Below the pieces are notes generated by a model. It did not search any database, was not told the origin of the DNA, and saw only the letters and a list, made by a program, of their open reading frames with translations. From positions 5,456,001 through 5,520,000 of the forward strand of contig JAKULF010000003.1 of the NCBI GenBank assembly GCA_022661535.1: DNA of 64,000 nucleotides, given 5' to 3'. Source of the stretch: Eutypa lata (lineage: Eukaryota > Ascomycota > Sordariomycetes > Xylariales > Diatrypaceae). Shown here in pieces: positions 12,064 to 22,831 of this stretch. The position numbers were made by a program, and so were the translations under genes. Every line of letters starts with the position of its first letter. The stretch's first letter is position 1.

Positions 12064-13219
12064 TCCGAGTCTTGACCGTGATTATGGTCGTCCATACGTC
12101 GTGGTGTACTCTAGTAAAAAGGTGTACTACCAAAATCCTGATGGCGATCATGACACGACCAGCGGAAGACCTGTGACTCGCCCGGACCACGACAGCCGCG
12201 CTGAGCATCAGCACCGCTACAGTGGAAGCGCTCATAGAGCAGAGTCCCACAGAGGCTCGTACAGAGAAGAGTCCCCTAGAGATTCGTACAGGCCCCACAG
12301 AGGCACCTACAAAGAAGAGTCCCCTAGAGACTCGTTTAGAGAAGAGTCCCGCAGAGGCATCTACAGAGAAGAGTCCCCTAGAGACTCGTCCAGAGAAGAG
12401 TCCCGCAGAGACTCGTTCAGAGAAGAGTCCCCTAGAGATTCGTACAGAGCTGAGCGCCCTAGGCCACACATTCCACCTGCGCCTTCAAATTCGGTTTCTT
12501 CCCCTCCAAGAAAGACTGGCGGATGGCTCACTCCAAAGCCGAAGCTACCTGGAACACCACCGCTCCCGAAGGACCGAAACACGATCTGGTGTCAGAATCA
12601 TGGACCAGGGCGAGACCAGCAACACGATCCCCGGTTTTGCCGTGGTAAAGTAAAGGGCGGCCGCCTTCATGTCTGTGTACGATGCGGTAATTTCCAACAT
12701 CTTTTCGATGATTGTCCCTATGGAATTCCCACAATCGACGACCGAGACTTTTTCCTCTTTTACCCTCGACAAGGGTTGGCACCGGTAGCAACTAAGATCG
12801 GATGTGAAGACTTGGTTGCGACGGTCGGACGACACGTTAGACCCGTCCTAAGTGTTGCCTTTGCGGCAGCCCAGGGTGCGGTAATCAAACGAAACAGGGC
12901 AAACCTGATTTTCGATCCAACGGCGGCAATGAACAATGAAGTCTGGAACTACAGAAATGCCACCATACCTGAATTTGCGGTTCTGGACCTTCCTCAAGAT
13001 CCGAGTTTGCAAGGATACAGATATGGTCCTCCGCCTAACAAGGGACCAGATGCGGCACACACAGTCACCGAGCAGAAGCGAAAGCGAGACGGTCGAGATC
13101 AGGGGCAGCACTTGCCTCCGCCAGCGCCGCGAGGACATGAACAAAGAGCAGGTCGCGCACACGGCGTCTTGCCACTTATCGAAATGGACAGGAAGATCAA
13201 GAGGGAGACATCTCCGTGA
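12064..13219 (+). CDS. CCHC zinc-knuckle protein with RS/RE-type repeat region (5' exon unresolved)
   Basis: The plus strand is open from an acceptor at 12063 to TGA 13217-13219 (about 384 residues). A likely intron is 12011-12063 (GTAAAT donor, CTAAC branch at 12051, CAG acceptor). No ATG is in frame in the 80 bp before the donor, where a TAG at 11928-11930 closes the frame, so the first exon is not identified. The N-terminal third carries 9-residue repeats of the type REESPRDSY. The middle holds WCQNHG...C, then a perfect C-X2-C-X4-H-X4-C zinc knuckle (codons 12674-12715, CVRCGNFQHLFDDC). The C-terminal part is basic, with KRKRDGRD. CCHC knuckles normally bind single-stranded nucleic acid and Arg/Ser/Glu repeats are common in RNA-processing proteins, so RNA binding is my inference. 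No integrase or reverse transcriptase is nearby, so a Gag remnant is unlikely. Confidence 0.65.
12234..12443 (+). repeat. 27-bp in-frame minisatellite
   Basis: About seven full or partial 27-bp units lie inside the zinc-knuckle gene; the core is AGAGAAGAGTCCCCTAGAGA followed by YTCGT and two or three linking bases. They encode 9-residue units alternating EESPRDS and EESRRDS/EESRRGI, so the higher-order period is 54 bp. One unit near 12288-12308 is disrupted (RPHRGTYK). Every unit keeps the frame. Confidence 0.85.
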
Positions 13220-13250
13220 TGGACAAGAAGGTCAACGGGGGCTAGGGATG

Positions 13251-13353
13251 GTAGAACACGTATGATGTTCGTAGGGAGGGATTAGGTAGAACACGTATAG
13301 TGTTCGTAGGAGCCTCGTAGCTGGATTCAGTACACGTATAGTGTGCGTAAGGA
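13251..13353 (+). repeat. three short hairpin-forming repeats downstream of the zinc-knuckle gene
   Basis: GTAGAACACGTAT(G)A(G)TGTTCGTAGG occurs at 13251 and 13287, and a shorter form, ACACGTATAGTGTGCGTAAGG, at about 13332. The second and third contain ACAC-GTATA-GTGT stems. They lie 32-134 bp after the stop codon and could fall in the 3' UTR. Confidence 0.7.
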
Positions 13354-13967
13354 CCGCATGGTTCTCTAGGGAGAGGGAGTGGTGGATGAAGGAAAAGGCT
13401 GGCTTAGCCAGTGGAGGAACAATCATCGCTGTAATAAAATAAAAACCGGGGCTATAGCTCTTAATTGCAGTACCTTCTTGTGGTGCTCAGACTGACATTT
13501 TGCTCAACACTATATTCGATTTTGCCCGTACCATCTCTTGTTTTGTGATTTACCAGGTCCTATTTCCATATAAGAGCTAACATGTAAATTTGTAGGCTAC
13601 AATATGGGACGTTTGCAAGAAACATCTAGCAATCTACCCAGCATACGCGGAACGCTCGTTAGTGCCAAAATGAGGCATACCCTTTTATTCTGTACGCCTA
13701 ATGCTCTGGTTAAAATAGGTAAATAGTTATTATTTAAATAATGCAAAATTTGAATAATATCATTACCACGAAGTTATGAATAAAATAATCCCTTGCTATT
13801 TTCAATTAACTACGAATTATTCGAATTTCGCTTTTACAGTATGTCATTTAACTAGTTTGGTACCAACTTGTTCCCTTGCTACAAGATTGGATCGCTGTCT
13901 TCTCGGAGACCTGAGGTGGTGGCACACCCAACTTACCTGTATACGAATGCGGAATGCTACTCTAACC
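13354..13967. other. intergenic, convergent gene ends
   Basis: This gap separates the plus-strand zinc-knuckle gene from the 3' end of the minus-strand RING gene. It becomes AT-rich around 13710-13830. No gene was seen. Confidence 0.5.
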
Positions 13968-14795
13968 TTACCAACGTGACAAAGAAGCCCTATGTTCCAA
14001 GTAGCGTTTCCACAAACGATCACTCATCTCATCACGGAGCTGATTAGTATGTCGTACGCCATTCTCCCCGGGGCCTCTGTGCACAATGGGGGACTCCTCG
14101 GGGTAGATGGTTTGGTTGAGCTCCTGCAACTGCTCGTCGAACATCTCCATTTCACAATCTTCACAGAAGGGCGGGACTCGGCCCCCCTCGTGGACAGTCC
14201 ACGGAAGCTGCTTTTGCCGGCTAACGTGGACATTGTACGGCTGCACACGGATGAGATGACCGCATTGCTTATAAGCGAGACCATCACGACAGACTGGGCA
14301 GCGGGGGGTCTCGCCCTTCCCCAGTTCCCACATAACCCAGTTGGCTAGGCAGTGAAACCCGAATATATGACCGCAGGGGGCAACCGTGAAAGGTTCCAGA
14401 GCAACATCAGCCCCTTCGTCACCCCGGGCGTGCTTTGAGACATGCCGAGGCATCTCTAGCTTGTAGTTCCTGCATATGACACATTCAAGATCGATTTTAG
14501 GCTGGTAACGGCTATCAATCCCGTCTTCGTCAATGAAGGCGGCGATATGGGAAAATAGAGTAACGTCGCGGTTAGTCAACACTGCCGGCGGATCACTTAC
14601 CAGCTGAATCTCGTGACATCCAGGACAATCCGACTTTTCAGTAGTGAGGCCTGGTGGTGGTTCTTGTGGAGGGGGCCGGAACTGTCCCACTGCGACACCA
14701 GGCGGTAGCGGTACAGCTGTCCATCCAACCTCTCCATCAGCATCCTGCTGCATTGGTACCATATATACCCGCTCGGGGTTGTCTTGGTATGCCAT
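13968..14795 (-). CDS. RING-finger protein, putative E3 ubiquitin ligase
   Basis: A single 275-residue frame starts at an ATG (14795). A Pro-rich N-terminal region (residues 28-50) precedes a CPGCH pair (57-61). A RING-type domain follows: C105-X2-C108, then C141-G-H143, H148-C149 and C166-P-V-C169. The segment CGHIFGFHCLANW is the fungal CGHxFGxxCLxxW variant, in which the usual ligand two or three residues after the His is a Gly, and H148 may take its place. RING domains recruit E2-ubiquitin conjugates, so an E3 role in cytosol or nucleus is likely. The substrate is unknown. A further C-X2-C pair near residues 213-216 (CEDCE) could extend the zinc-binding fold. There is no membrane segment, and no intron is needed. 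The gap between the first and second RING cysteine pairs is long (32 residues) but tolerated in the family. Confidence 0.8.
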   Translation of the reverse strand: MAYQDNPERVYMVPMQQDADGEVGWTAVPLPPGVAVGQFRPPPQEPPPGLTTEKSDCPGCHEIQLVSDPPAVLTNRDVTLFSHIAAFIDEDGIDSRYQPKIDLECVICRNYKLEMPRHVSKHARGDEGADVALEPFTVAPCGHIFGFHCLANWVMWELGKGETPRCPVCRDGLAYKQCGHLIRVQPYNVHVSRQKQLPWTVHEGGRVPPFCEDCEMEMFDEQLQELNQTIYPEESPIVHRGPGENGVRHTNQLRDEMSDRLWKRYLEHRASLSRW

Positions 14796-15423
14796 ACTAG
14801 AGAGACTTGGATTCTAAGCAAAGTGATCGTTAAAATCTTATGAAAATGCTACGTAACGCTGGATGATGAACTATTAACAGCAAGGGGAGAATGTTGCTCT
14901 TGATATAGAAGAATTTTTACAAACAATTGGATTCTAGGACAAAGCCACCATCAACAACAGATATGACAATTCCATTGTGTCAGTCTCGGGAAATATTGAA
15001 TTGTTCCTTGTTCTCGATTCAGAGTAACGATCATGCCCCCTTTCTCCTACTATCGCACAAGTTCTCTTTGCTTTATGTCACCGGTGAACTTCTATGTGTG
15101 TAAATCCCACTGGTGTTATCGTCAAAAATAACGATTTCATATCTTAACCACACGTCGTGGTGTCTCGCATCGATTTCCAGCTAATTAGCTACTTAACTTA
15201 CAGTATCTGCTCAAGACAATCTAATAATAGTCGCAGAGCTGCTCATTCGCCCCAATGTAACCAACTCCCAACCACATAACTTCGTAATCGTCATAATACA
15301 ATGTTTTTTCTCAACTAAGAACCCGGCTCTCATAACCTAATCAGAATATATATATATATATACGGAAGTTCGAGCCAACAAGCCGCTCGAGAGAGAAAAC
15401 AGTGCTAATCCGTAGATCGGTAT
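14796..15423. other. intergenic with a TA microsatellite
   Basis: This gap holds the upstream region of the RING gene and the 3' flank of the transcription-factor gene. A (TA)8 run lies at 15346-15362. No gene was seen. Confidence 0.5.
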
Positions 15424-17467
15424 TCACACGGCTTTGTCTTCGTTGACCAGCCCAGAAATCATCCCGGGTGTGACGAAATTCGAAAACCCGAGGCTGGTGT
15501 GCCGACCCGAAGCGTACGCCACCGTAATAGGATCGGTCTTTACCATCTCTGTGATCCAGTCCTGGAGGGGGTCGTCCGCCTGGAGCACCTTCATCGCCAT
15601 GCCGAGCGGGAACATGTAGACGTAGATGGCCTCCGACGACTTCGTGGCGAGGTGGTGGTTCCGCGACTGCCACTCGAACACGCGGCAGATCTCGACCGCT
15701 AGATCGCGGAGGCCGATGGTGCTCGCTGGCCGGAGGAGAGGCTCGAAAAACGCCGGATCGTCGACTGGGACTTCTGTCTTGCATGTGTTCTTACTTGTTC
15801 CGGGTGATGAGAACGCGTTCAAAAAGGCCCTCTGGTCGCAGTCTGAAACTATAGCCGCGATCTCTTTGCCGGAAAGCCCGGTATTCCAGAGAAGCACCAT
15901 TAACCACATCAATAGGGAGTCATATAAGCCGATGTCAGCCGCCCGAGCCGCGGAGTCGAATTGTAGATGCCCGGATAGGAAGTCGGGGGCGTTCTTGTAT
16001 AATTTGTTTTTGGTTAGGACCGTCTTCACGGTGCTGCTATACTGTTCTTGCCATTCCCAACGCCATTGATATAACGTTGTCAATCTGGAGGCAATCTGAT
16101 CTGTCAAAGCCGTGCGCAATGTTTCCGCCGGTGGAGATTGTGCTGTGTCTGGAGGACTAGGACTCTCATACTCTGCTGCTCGCATTATGTCATAGTCTTC
16201 TAGGAGGCCAGGGATGAAGACGAGAACGTCCAGGAGCTTGGACTGTTCCGTTTTCGTGGAATGATTCCGAGACCATGGAATCGTAAGCCAGTCGGGACTT
16301 TGGAGGAACGAGCGTTTTCTGCTAAACAAACCAGCCATAATCTTCACTAGGTCAGCATGATAGGCATCAACCCCCTCCCATACCAATCCTGTAGGGGAGG
16401 GAATGCGAGATGTTGAAAATACATACTATATTCGTCCGTGTACAATCAAAAAGGCTCGTCCAGGGCTCCCGCCAGAATGCTTTAGGTCCACAGCAATATA
16501 CGATTGTCCTGCAACATTTGTAGTTAGTTACCCCTTTCTCGGTAGCTTAACGACGACTCGGGGGCTTCATGTTTAATGAAAGCCGGGCGCGAACAAAGAA
16601 ATGCGTTCTAGGGAGATACCAGGTCAAAAAGGAACAACTATAAGGGCTACTTACGCAAGACCTCTGAAGTGGCTTCTGACAGCAGAGAGATCATTATTTA
16701 CGTAAGAGGCCGAAGTTGACGATCCGCCTTGCGAGCCCGCATCCTGCTGGGCCAGGAACGACTCGTAAGGCCTATAGGGGTAGTTCAGCGACGTGGTGAG
16801 GAGCAACAAAATCGGCGCTATCAGGTTCCTCGCGTCGATGGGGTCTTTCCCCTTCAACTCCACCGCCATCGAGTGGAGACAATCGCCGTAGTCTTCGGCG
16901 CCCTGCATCTCGAGATCTTGCATGCGCTCTAAGCGGCCGAAGCTGGACCGCGCGAGAGCCTTGGTGGCCTTGCAGCTCAAGTCGCCCATCTCCCCGGACG
17001 CGGCTTTCTCGAACCAGCCCACGCCGAACGAGCTCCAGACGACGTTGTCCAACATGCGCGCGGAGCAGAAGTCGCTCTTAAACCCCGCCAGGCTCAACTC
17101 GTTCGTAGGCTTGTTCCGGGCTCTGGGAGTCACGAACTTCACCGAAGAGACGTGCTGGGCCCCTTTCGTCGTCTGCTCTGGGAAGGGACCCGAGTAATGG
17201 CGCCATTGTAGAGGTTGATCATATCCTAGACATTCAAACCCCCCTTTTGTACATCGATTGCAAGAGGGCTTCGTTTCATCTTATGCCAGGTTTCTGGTTA
17301 GGTCAAGTAGTTTTGTTTAACTTTCTTCGAATGACATACCGCACTTCACACGCCTCCTTGTACATGTGCGACACCTTCGGGGGTTTTAGCGATGGAACTT
17401 TTGGCTTTTTGAGAACAATACGATGACGGATCACGTACCTCCCGATTCTGCCTGGAACACCAACCAT
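15424..17467 (-). CDS. Zn2Cys6 fungal transcription factor, five exons
   Basis: This gene is assembled from five exons: 17467-17439, 17374-17340, 17279-16655, 16508-16427 and 16341-15424, giving 562 residues. Exons 1-3 together spell the zinc cluster C11-X2-C14-X6-C21-X6-C28-X2-C31-X6-C38 (CRTC...RRRVKC...CNRC...C), the fungal binuclear Zn DNA-binding domain. The basic TRRRVK loop and KPSC are family hallmarks. The rest matches the fungal-specific regulatory region seen in many C6 regulators (HFRGLA, CCGPKAFWREPW, SRKRSFL, DVLVFIPGLLEDYD). Intron donors are GTACGT, GTATGT, GTAAGT and GTATGT. The last acceptor has alternatives (CAG near 16390); GAAG before 16341 is the one that keeps the frame. 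It is nuclear by function and its targets are unknown. The gene is easily missed because the zinc cluster is split over three small coding pieces. Confidence 0.85.
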
Positions 17468-19873
17468 TCGGTACGTCCGGGGGGGAAGGGAGCGCCGTAT
17501 AGGCGGCTACTCCTCGGTCAAAGGAAAACGGTTGCCCAAACAAGACTTCGTAGGAATGTTACACGGGACAAGATTCAATTATATCTCAACATGCGCGTGC
17601 GATCCGTTGGATTATCATCCATCATTGGCAAGAGCAAGACAAAGCTTGAGACCATCCGGCTCGTGAAATGGTTCCTAGATGAGGAGAGAAACGCAACGGT
17701 CTTAAGGCTAAGCTGAAGCGTACCTTTCCCGATTTAAATACCTAATGCAACCCTAGAAACCGGTACGCACATGGAGACAGGGATAGAATCTAGTTAGCAG
17801 TCACCGCGAACAGCCAATCAACTTCAGGTGATAGAGGGGCCCCCAACTCGATCTATCGTTCCGATAGCATTTATAGATATCGTAATCAAATATGTAATTC
17901 GCTTATTTCCTTCCTTTTATTTTAAATCAATTCGCGAATAAGCAATTCCATCTATTTGGAACGGGATCCCATGAGGTATTTCGGCCTTGGCATCGTGGAT
18001 ATATACACATTGCCAAGGATATACTCATGTTTCCAGAAGCCTTCCAGCAAACAATGGTAGGTAAATTGATTGATTGAAATATTTCGTTGGTTCTTCATAA
18101 CTTCCTGTGGAGCATGATGGGTTCTGTAGCTTGTCAAAAAATCAAAATCCGTCTTACAAATATTTGATATACTCTGCCAATAGAATCGCAATCCGATGCT
18201 CCAGATTCAGGCACACGAAACTTAACTGAAGTTGCTAGGTTTTAATGATCAATAGAAGGCAGCGAGCGCTTTTTTTTCTTTCTTTCATTGTCAGCGGCCC
18301 GCAAATAGGGCTACGCAAAGGTGCGCTCAAGGTGATGGTGTGCAGAAACCCGCAGAAACACTTGATCGGCATGGGTTGTTTTCTTGTTTGTTGAACCCAG
18401 CTGCTGCACCTTGGGTAGCATCGTGTGACAGTCAGTTCAGTGCACTACAACGCTCGTTTTAAGATGTACAGAACCCCATTGGAGATCACTAACCAGGCTC
18501 TAATTATAGGGTAAACGATTGGTATCATACCTAGTTGATTGGCACTTACGCGTCCTCCATTAATCTTTCAGGGGAATGATGGCAGAATGATGTGGTTCAT
18601 ACCTTGTCCATAATAGCCGGGCTTTCCGAGAGAGTCATCTAGAGCGCGCACCGGGAGGAACATTGCAGTGTCTTTGATTCATCTTGTACAATATACACCA
18701 CACTGTCGCGTCCCTGCTGTGCCGCACTCACATCCTGTGATACCCTCGCCGCAAAGCTCATCTAAAGCCGACGACGAGATTGAGGCATACGATACTATGT
18801 ACTACAGTAAATGAGAAGTTGAAATAAGGTTTGTATCAGGTTATGAAGGTTGGCTACTTACCCAAATGTGTAGTTAGCTGCCTGACTAAAGTAGTTGGTC
18901 GTAAGGTTTCGGGAGCTAACTAGGATCCAGCCTGATGTCGTCTGGCTTTTATGGTTTTGCTCATTTACACACCATCTTTTCCTATTTACATAGTAGACGA
19001 CCGGACAATTATTAGCAGGCTAGCTGGTTATGTGTATGAATGTGGGATTACAAGTGCCCTGCAGGATATATCAAAATAGGTTACCATTGCTTTGATAAAG
19101 TGATTAAACGCTATACTACTTGTCTTATGATTACAGGTAATTCCTCACTGCTTCCTTTACCAGTTCTTACGGCAGAATTGCCATACAGCTGTATGCAGTA
19201 CGGTAGTTGACGTCGTTGGAGCATCCTACCATTTAACCAGTTTGTCTCCTCCTAATGTGGCAGGCTGTCGCCAATTTAATTGATATATTGAAATGCATAA
19301 ATTCGAATAATGACCACCTATTCAATACCCATTAGCCATTATTATTCCGATTCCGTAATAGTTATTATTTTGGCAACGACCTGTGTGGTTGGGACCAGCC
19401 GGGGACGTTGTAATCAGTGATATGCTACTAACGGAGATGAAGACAACCTCCTCACCTAGACTTCGTTTCAGGAATGACATTCTCTAGCCAGGAGCCCACG
19501 GATTAGGCATCGGGGGTAGAGAAGGGTTAGGCAGAAGACGCTAATGTTTGCGTTATTCGGGTATTCAACAGCCAAGGTTTTGTCATCTAGATCACATTTA
19601 CAGATCCAAGGAGGTAGCCGGGAACCTAGTCTTAATAGAAGCCAAAGATACCTACCATGTAACGCTATGTAGGCTACGCATCACGTGCCTATCTCAATAC
19701 CACATCACAGCTGTAGTCTTGCGAGGATGGTAATGAAATTGTGCCTTCTCGATGAAATGATGTAAATAGATCTACTTGAGTGAATCGCTGTGTTAATTTC
19801 CAAAACAGCCAAAACGCCATGCCATGCCATGCCATGCGATACACTGTGATACGTGCTACCCAAGTAGACGGGT
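17468..19873. other. 2.4-kb intergenic region with a short GCCAT microsatellite
   Basis: I see no spliced or unspliced gene on either strand. The region separates the 5' end of the transcription-factor gene from the 3' end of dapB. It holds a pyrimidine run near 18268-18288 and four tandem GCCAT units at 19816-19836. A weak plus-strand frame at 17423-17716 is antisense to the first exon of the transcription factor and lacks coding character. Confidence 0.5.
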
Positions 19874-22831
19874 TCAAAGAAGAAGGTCTTCTCTGCCCAG
19901 CCCTCGAGGGACATTTGGTATACCGGATCTCTTCCTGATTTCCTCCTCGAAGGCCTCTCGTCCCTCAACGGACGTCGGCTTCGCATCCGAGATCTTCAAC
20001 CACTCGCCGTTGAAGGCGTTGATGAGCCAATTATTGAGTTCTGCATTGCGTCAGTAAGAGACCAGGCTAAGTATTCTGCGGTAGATGGGGAAAACTAGAG
20101 GAGAGGAATATGACTATAAAAGGGGACAAGGGGAGGGGGTGGGGGGAAACAGTATATCGTTAGGTCAAAAATGGGATTTGAACTCACTATCATACACGAT
20201 GCGATTCGCATTGTGGAAGTAGATACCATGGTTGCTATCCGGGAACATATGCAGGTCGTAGTTTTCCACGCCGGCGAGATCGAGCTTATCCAGCAGCGTG
20301 AGCGTATTCTGCATGTGGACGTTATCGTCGGCCACGCCGTGCATGAGGAGGAAGCGCACGTTCTGGCCCAGCGCGGAGGCGTTGCCCACGGCGGTGCCGT
20401 CGTAGCCGTCGGGGTTCTCCTGCGGCGTCAGCATGTAGCGCTCGGTGTAGACGCTGTCGTAGAAGCGCCAGTCGGTGACGGGGGCGACGGCCATGCCGTA
20501 CCGGAAGGTCTGGCCCGCGTCTGTCTCGAGCGTCTTGAGCGTCTGGAACCCGCCGTACGACCACCCCCAGATGGCGAACCGCGACTCGTCCGTGTACGGC
20601 TTGCTGGCCCAGATCTTGGCCGCCGCGATCTGGTCGTGCGCCTCCCACTGGCCCAGGTGCTTGCGCACCACCACGCGCGCCTGCCGCCCCATGAACCCCG
20701 TGCCCCGCCCGTCCACCGTCACGACGAGGTAGCCCAGGTTCGACGCGATGTAGGACTGGAAGTCCACGCCGAACTTCTTGTCGACCGATTGCGAGCCGGG
20801 GCCCGAGTACTGCTGGAAGAGCACAGGGTATTGCTTGTTAGGGTCGAAGTGTGGCGGGCGGCGTTCTTTGAAATTGAGTTCGAAGCCGTCGATGGTGATT
20901 TTTCCGTAGTTCACTAGAGGTAATTCGTACTTCCTTGCCTTCTCCGCTAGGTCTTTGTTCTCCTCGAGAATGTGTTCGTATGATTCCGCGTTGCTGGGGG
21001 TACTGATGACCTTTTGCCAAGGCACATTCGGCCCAAGATATGAGACGAGCGCATACCCAGCGTTACTAGAGAACGATGCCCTAAAGTAACCCTCCTTACT
21101 GGTATCCGTGATTGGCTGAAGATCTGATCCATCTAGCTTGACACTATATATGTGCCGTTGGATAGACGATTCCTGCGTAGAGACAAAGTAAACAAGGTTG
21201 TTCTCCAAGTCTACGGCTGACGGACCGCCGACAACCTCCCACTTGCCCGAAGTAAGCATAAGAGGCTCATCAGTATCCATGGGGCTAAAGTACGCCAAGT
21301 GATCACCGTTATCGTGAATAACGGTGTCAACATACCCGTCTTCGGGTCTGCCATTCTCGGGGTCTGCAGGGATGTATGTCGTGTCATGGGATATCTCAAA
21401 CCAACCACCATCGATTTTCCCCACATCTACGGTCCTCGCGGTTTTACCAGTCCGGGCAGCAACATCCACGAGAACAACCCGCATGATGTCGCTAACGCGG
21501 TTGGTCTCCTTGATAAGGACCCTGTTTCCAGCCCACGTCACATCGGTGATGAGGAGGTCTTCCGGCTCAAACCCATCCTCGATATCAACCGAAAACACGT
21601 CACCGCGAGCCAGGTCGTAGAACAGAAGGTCTACAAAGGGGTTCGGCGAACCAGCCTTGGGATACTTAAGCTGCTGGACTTCCGGGTAGTTCTCTTCGCC
21701 CGGCGGGGGATCTTCACCACTCGGTCGGTCGATGAAGAACTGGATGGGATACTCGGGAACCGAGGTCTCATTGGTTCGTAGAAAGGCGAGATAATCCCCG
21801 CTGTCCGACCACCACGTCGCGCTGCTGCCTTCGAAAACTTCCTCCTCGTATACCCAATCCGGGATACCATAGAAGTACTCGGGGCCGCCATCTTTGGTTA
21901 TCTGCACGGTCTTGGAGCTTTCAAGGTGCCGGATATATAGGTTGTTGTCACTAGTATAAACGACCGCATTGCTGTTGGGGCTCCACTGGGCGGACTGCAC
22001 TCTGAGCTCGGAGTTTTCAGGGTCCAGAGGCTCGGCCTTCTGAGTTTCCACATCGAATACCCAGTATATGCCGGTAAACGAGTGCCTCCAGACGTTCTTC
22101 ATGTCTGTGACGATGAGGACCTTTTTCAAATCAGGACTAGGCCACAGCTTATCCGGCATAAGCTGTCGACTTCCCGAGATGAAATGCTGGCTACGCATCA
22201 ACGTCTGAGAAGACAATATTTCGCCGCCGGCCGCAGCATGGTCACTGTTGAGACTCCGGACATCCTCCACTACCAAATAATCTTTCCCGCTGGCGCCCTT
22301 TTCCAACAGGAGCCCATCTTCTCCGTTTGCGCCCTCAATCCAGCTGATCTCGTGGCTATTCGCATACCAAAACCCGTCATGGATTTGATCGAGGGTGACC
22401 TGCTTGCCAGACCCGCGCGACGCAGTCGCTTCTGGGTCGTGCTCCTTCTCCGACGAATGTTGGTATGATTTGGATGATAGGTATACGAACAGTCCGACGC
22501 CCCACGATGCGACGATCAAGCCTGCGAGGATAATAATGATCCGCTTGAGCTTCTTGTCCATTCCCACGACTCTACCGCCCGCCGCCGTGGCCAAGAAAGC
22601 CTCGCGCTCATCATGGGAGCCGGATCGTAAGGGGTCATCGTCATCGAAGTCGGAGGGGTTGCCGTTGAGCTTTTCCCTCTCACTGATTCGCTCGAAGACA
22701 AGGCTAGTAGTCGAGACGGAGGAGAAGGAGTCGCTGGATGGTCTTGGAGAAGCTGCGATAGAGATACAGTTAGCTGTCGTCTGCTAATTTCATTATTATC
22801 ATTCATTAGGTTCGAGATGGCGCTCCATACC
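19874..22831 (-). CDS. dapB: dipeptidyl aminopeptidase type IV (DapB/Ste13-like), three exons
   Basis: A 911-residue type II membrane serine protease that removes X-Pro/X-Ala dipeptides in the vacuole or late Golgi (S9B family). Exons: 22831-22828 (ATGG only), 22752-20188 and 20040-19874. The long central frame alone has neither a proper ATG nor the true C terminus. The 4-nt first exon (GTATGG donor, GCAG acceptor) restores [10 protein letters not shown], and the last exon adds [13 protein letters not shown], the usual end of the family. A cytosolic acidic N terminus precedes one TM segment (about 73-93), then a beta-propeller and an alpha/beta hydrolase domain. The catalytic triad is S733 (GWSYGG), D811 (VADDNVH) and H843 (SNHGIYF). 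The length matches fungal DapB. The 147-bp last intron is long and carries a G-run on the plus strand. The family is certain; DAP2-like versus STE13-like localisation is not. Confidence 0.93.

Noticed and set aside
12035..12469. Minus-strand frame with SRGLFS-type repeats.
   Set aside because: It is the antisense reading of the 27-bp minisatellite in the plus-strand gene.
12674..12715. CCHC knuckle as evidence of a retrotransposon Gag.
   Set aside because: No protease, reverse transcriptase, integrase or LTR was seen within several kb, and the flanking protein is not Gag-like.
13710..13830. Short AT-rich stretch as a third RIP relic.
   Set aside because: It is only about 100 bp and CA/TG are still present.
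17423..17716. 97-codon plus-strand frame upstream of the transcription factor.
   Set aside because: It overlaps exon 1 and intron 1 of the Zn2Cys6 gene on the other strand, and its product is not protein-like.
20171..20917. 248-codon plus-strand frame across the dapB catalytic domain.
   Set aside because: It is the antisense shadow of the conserved hydrolase domain.
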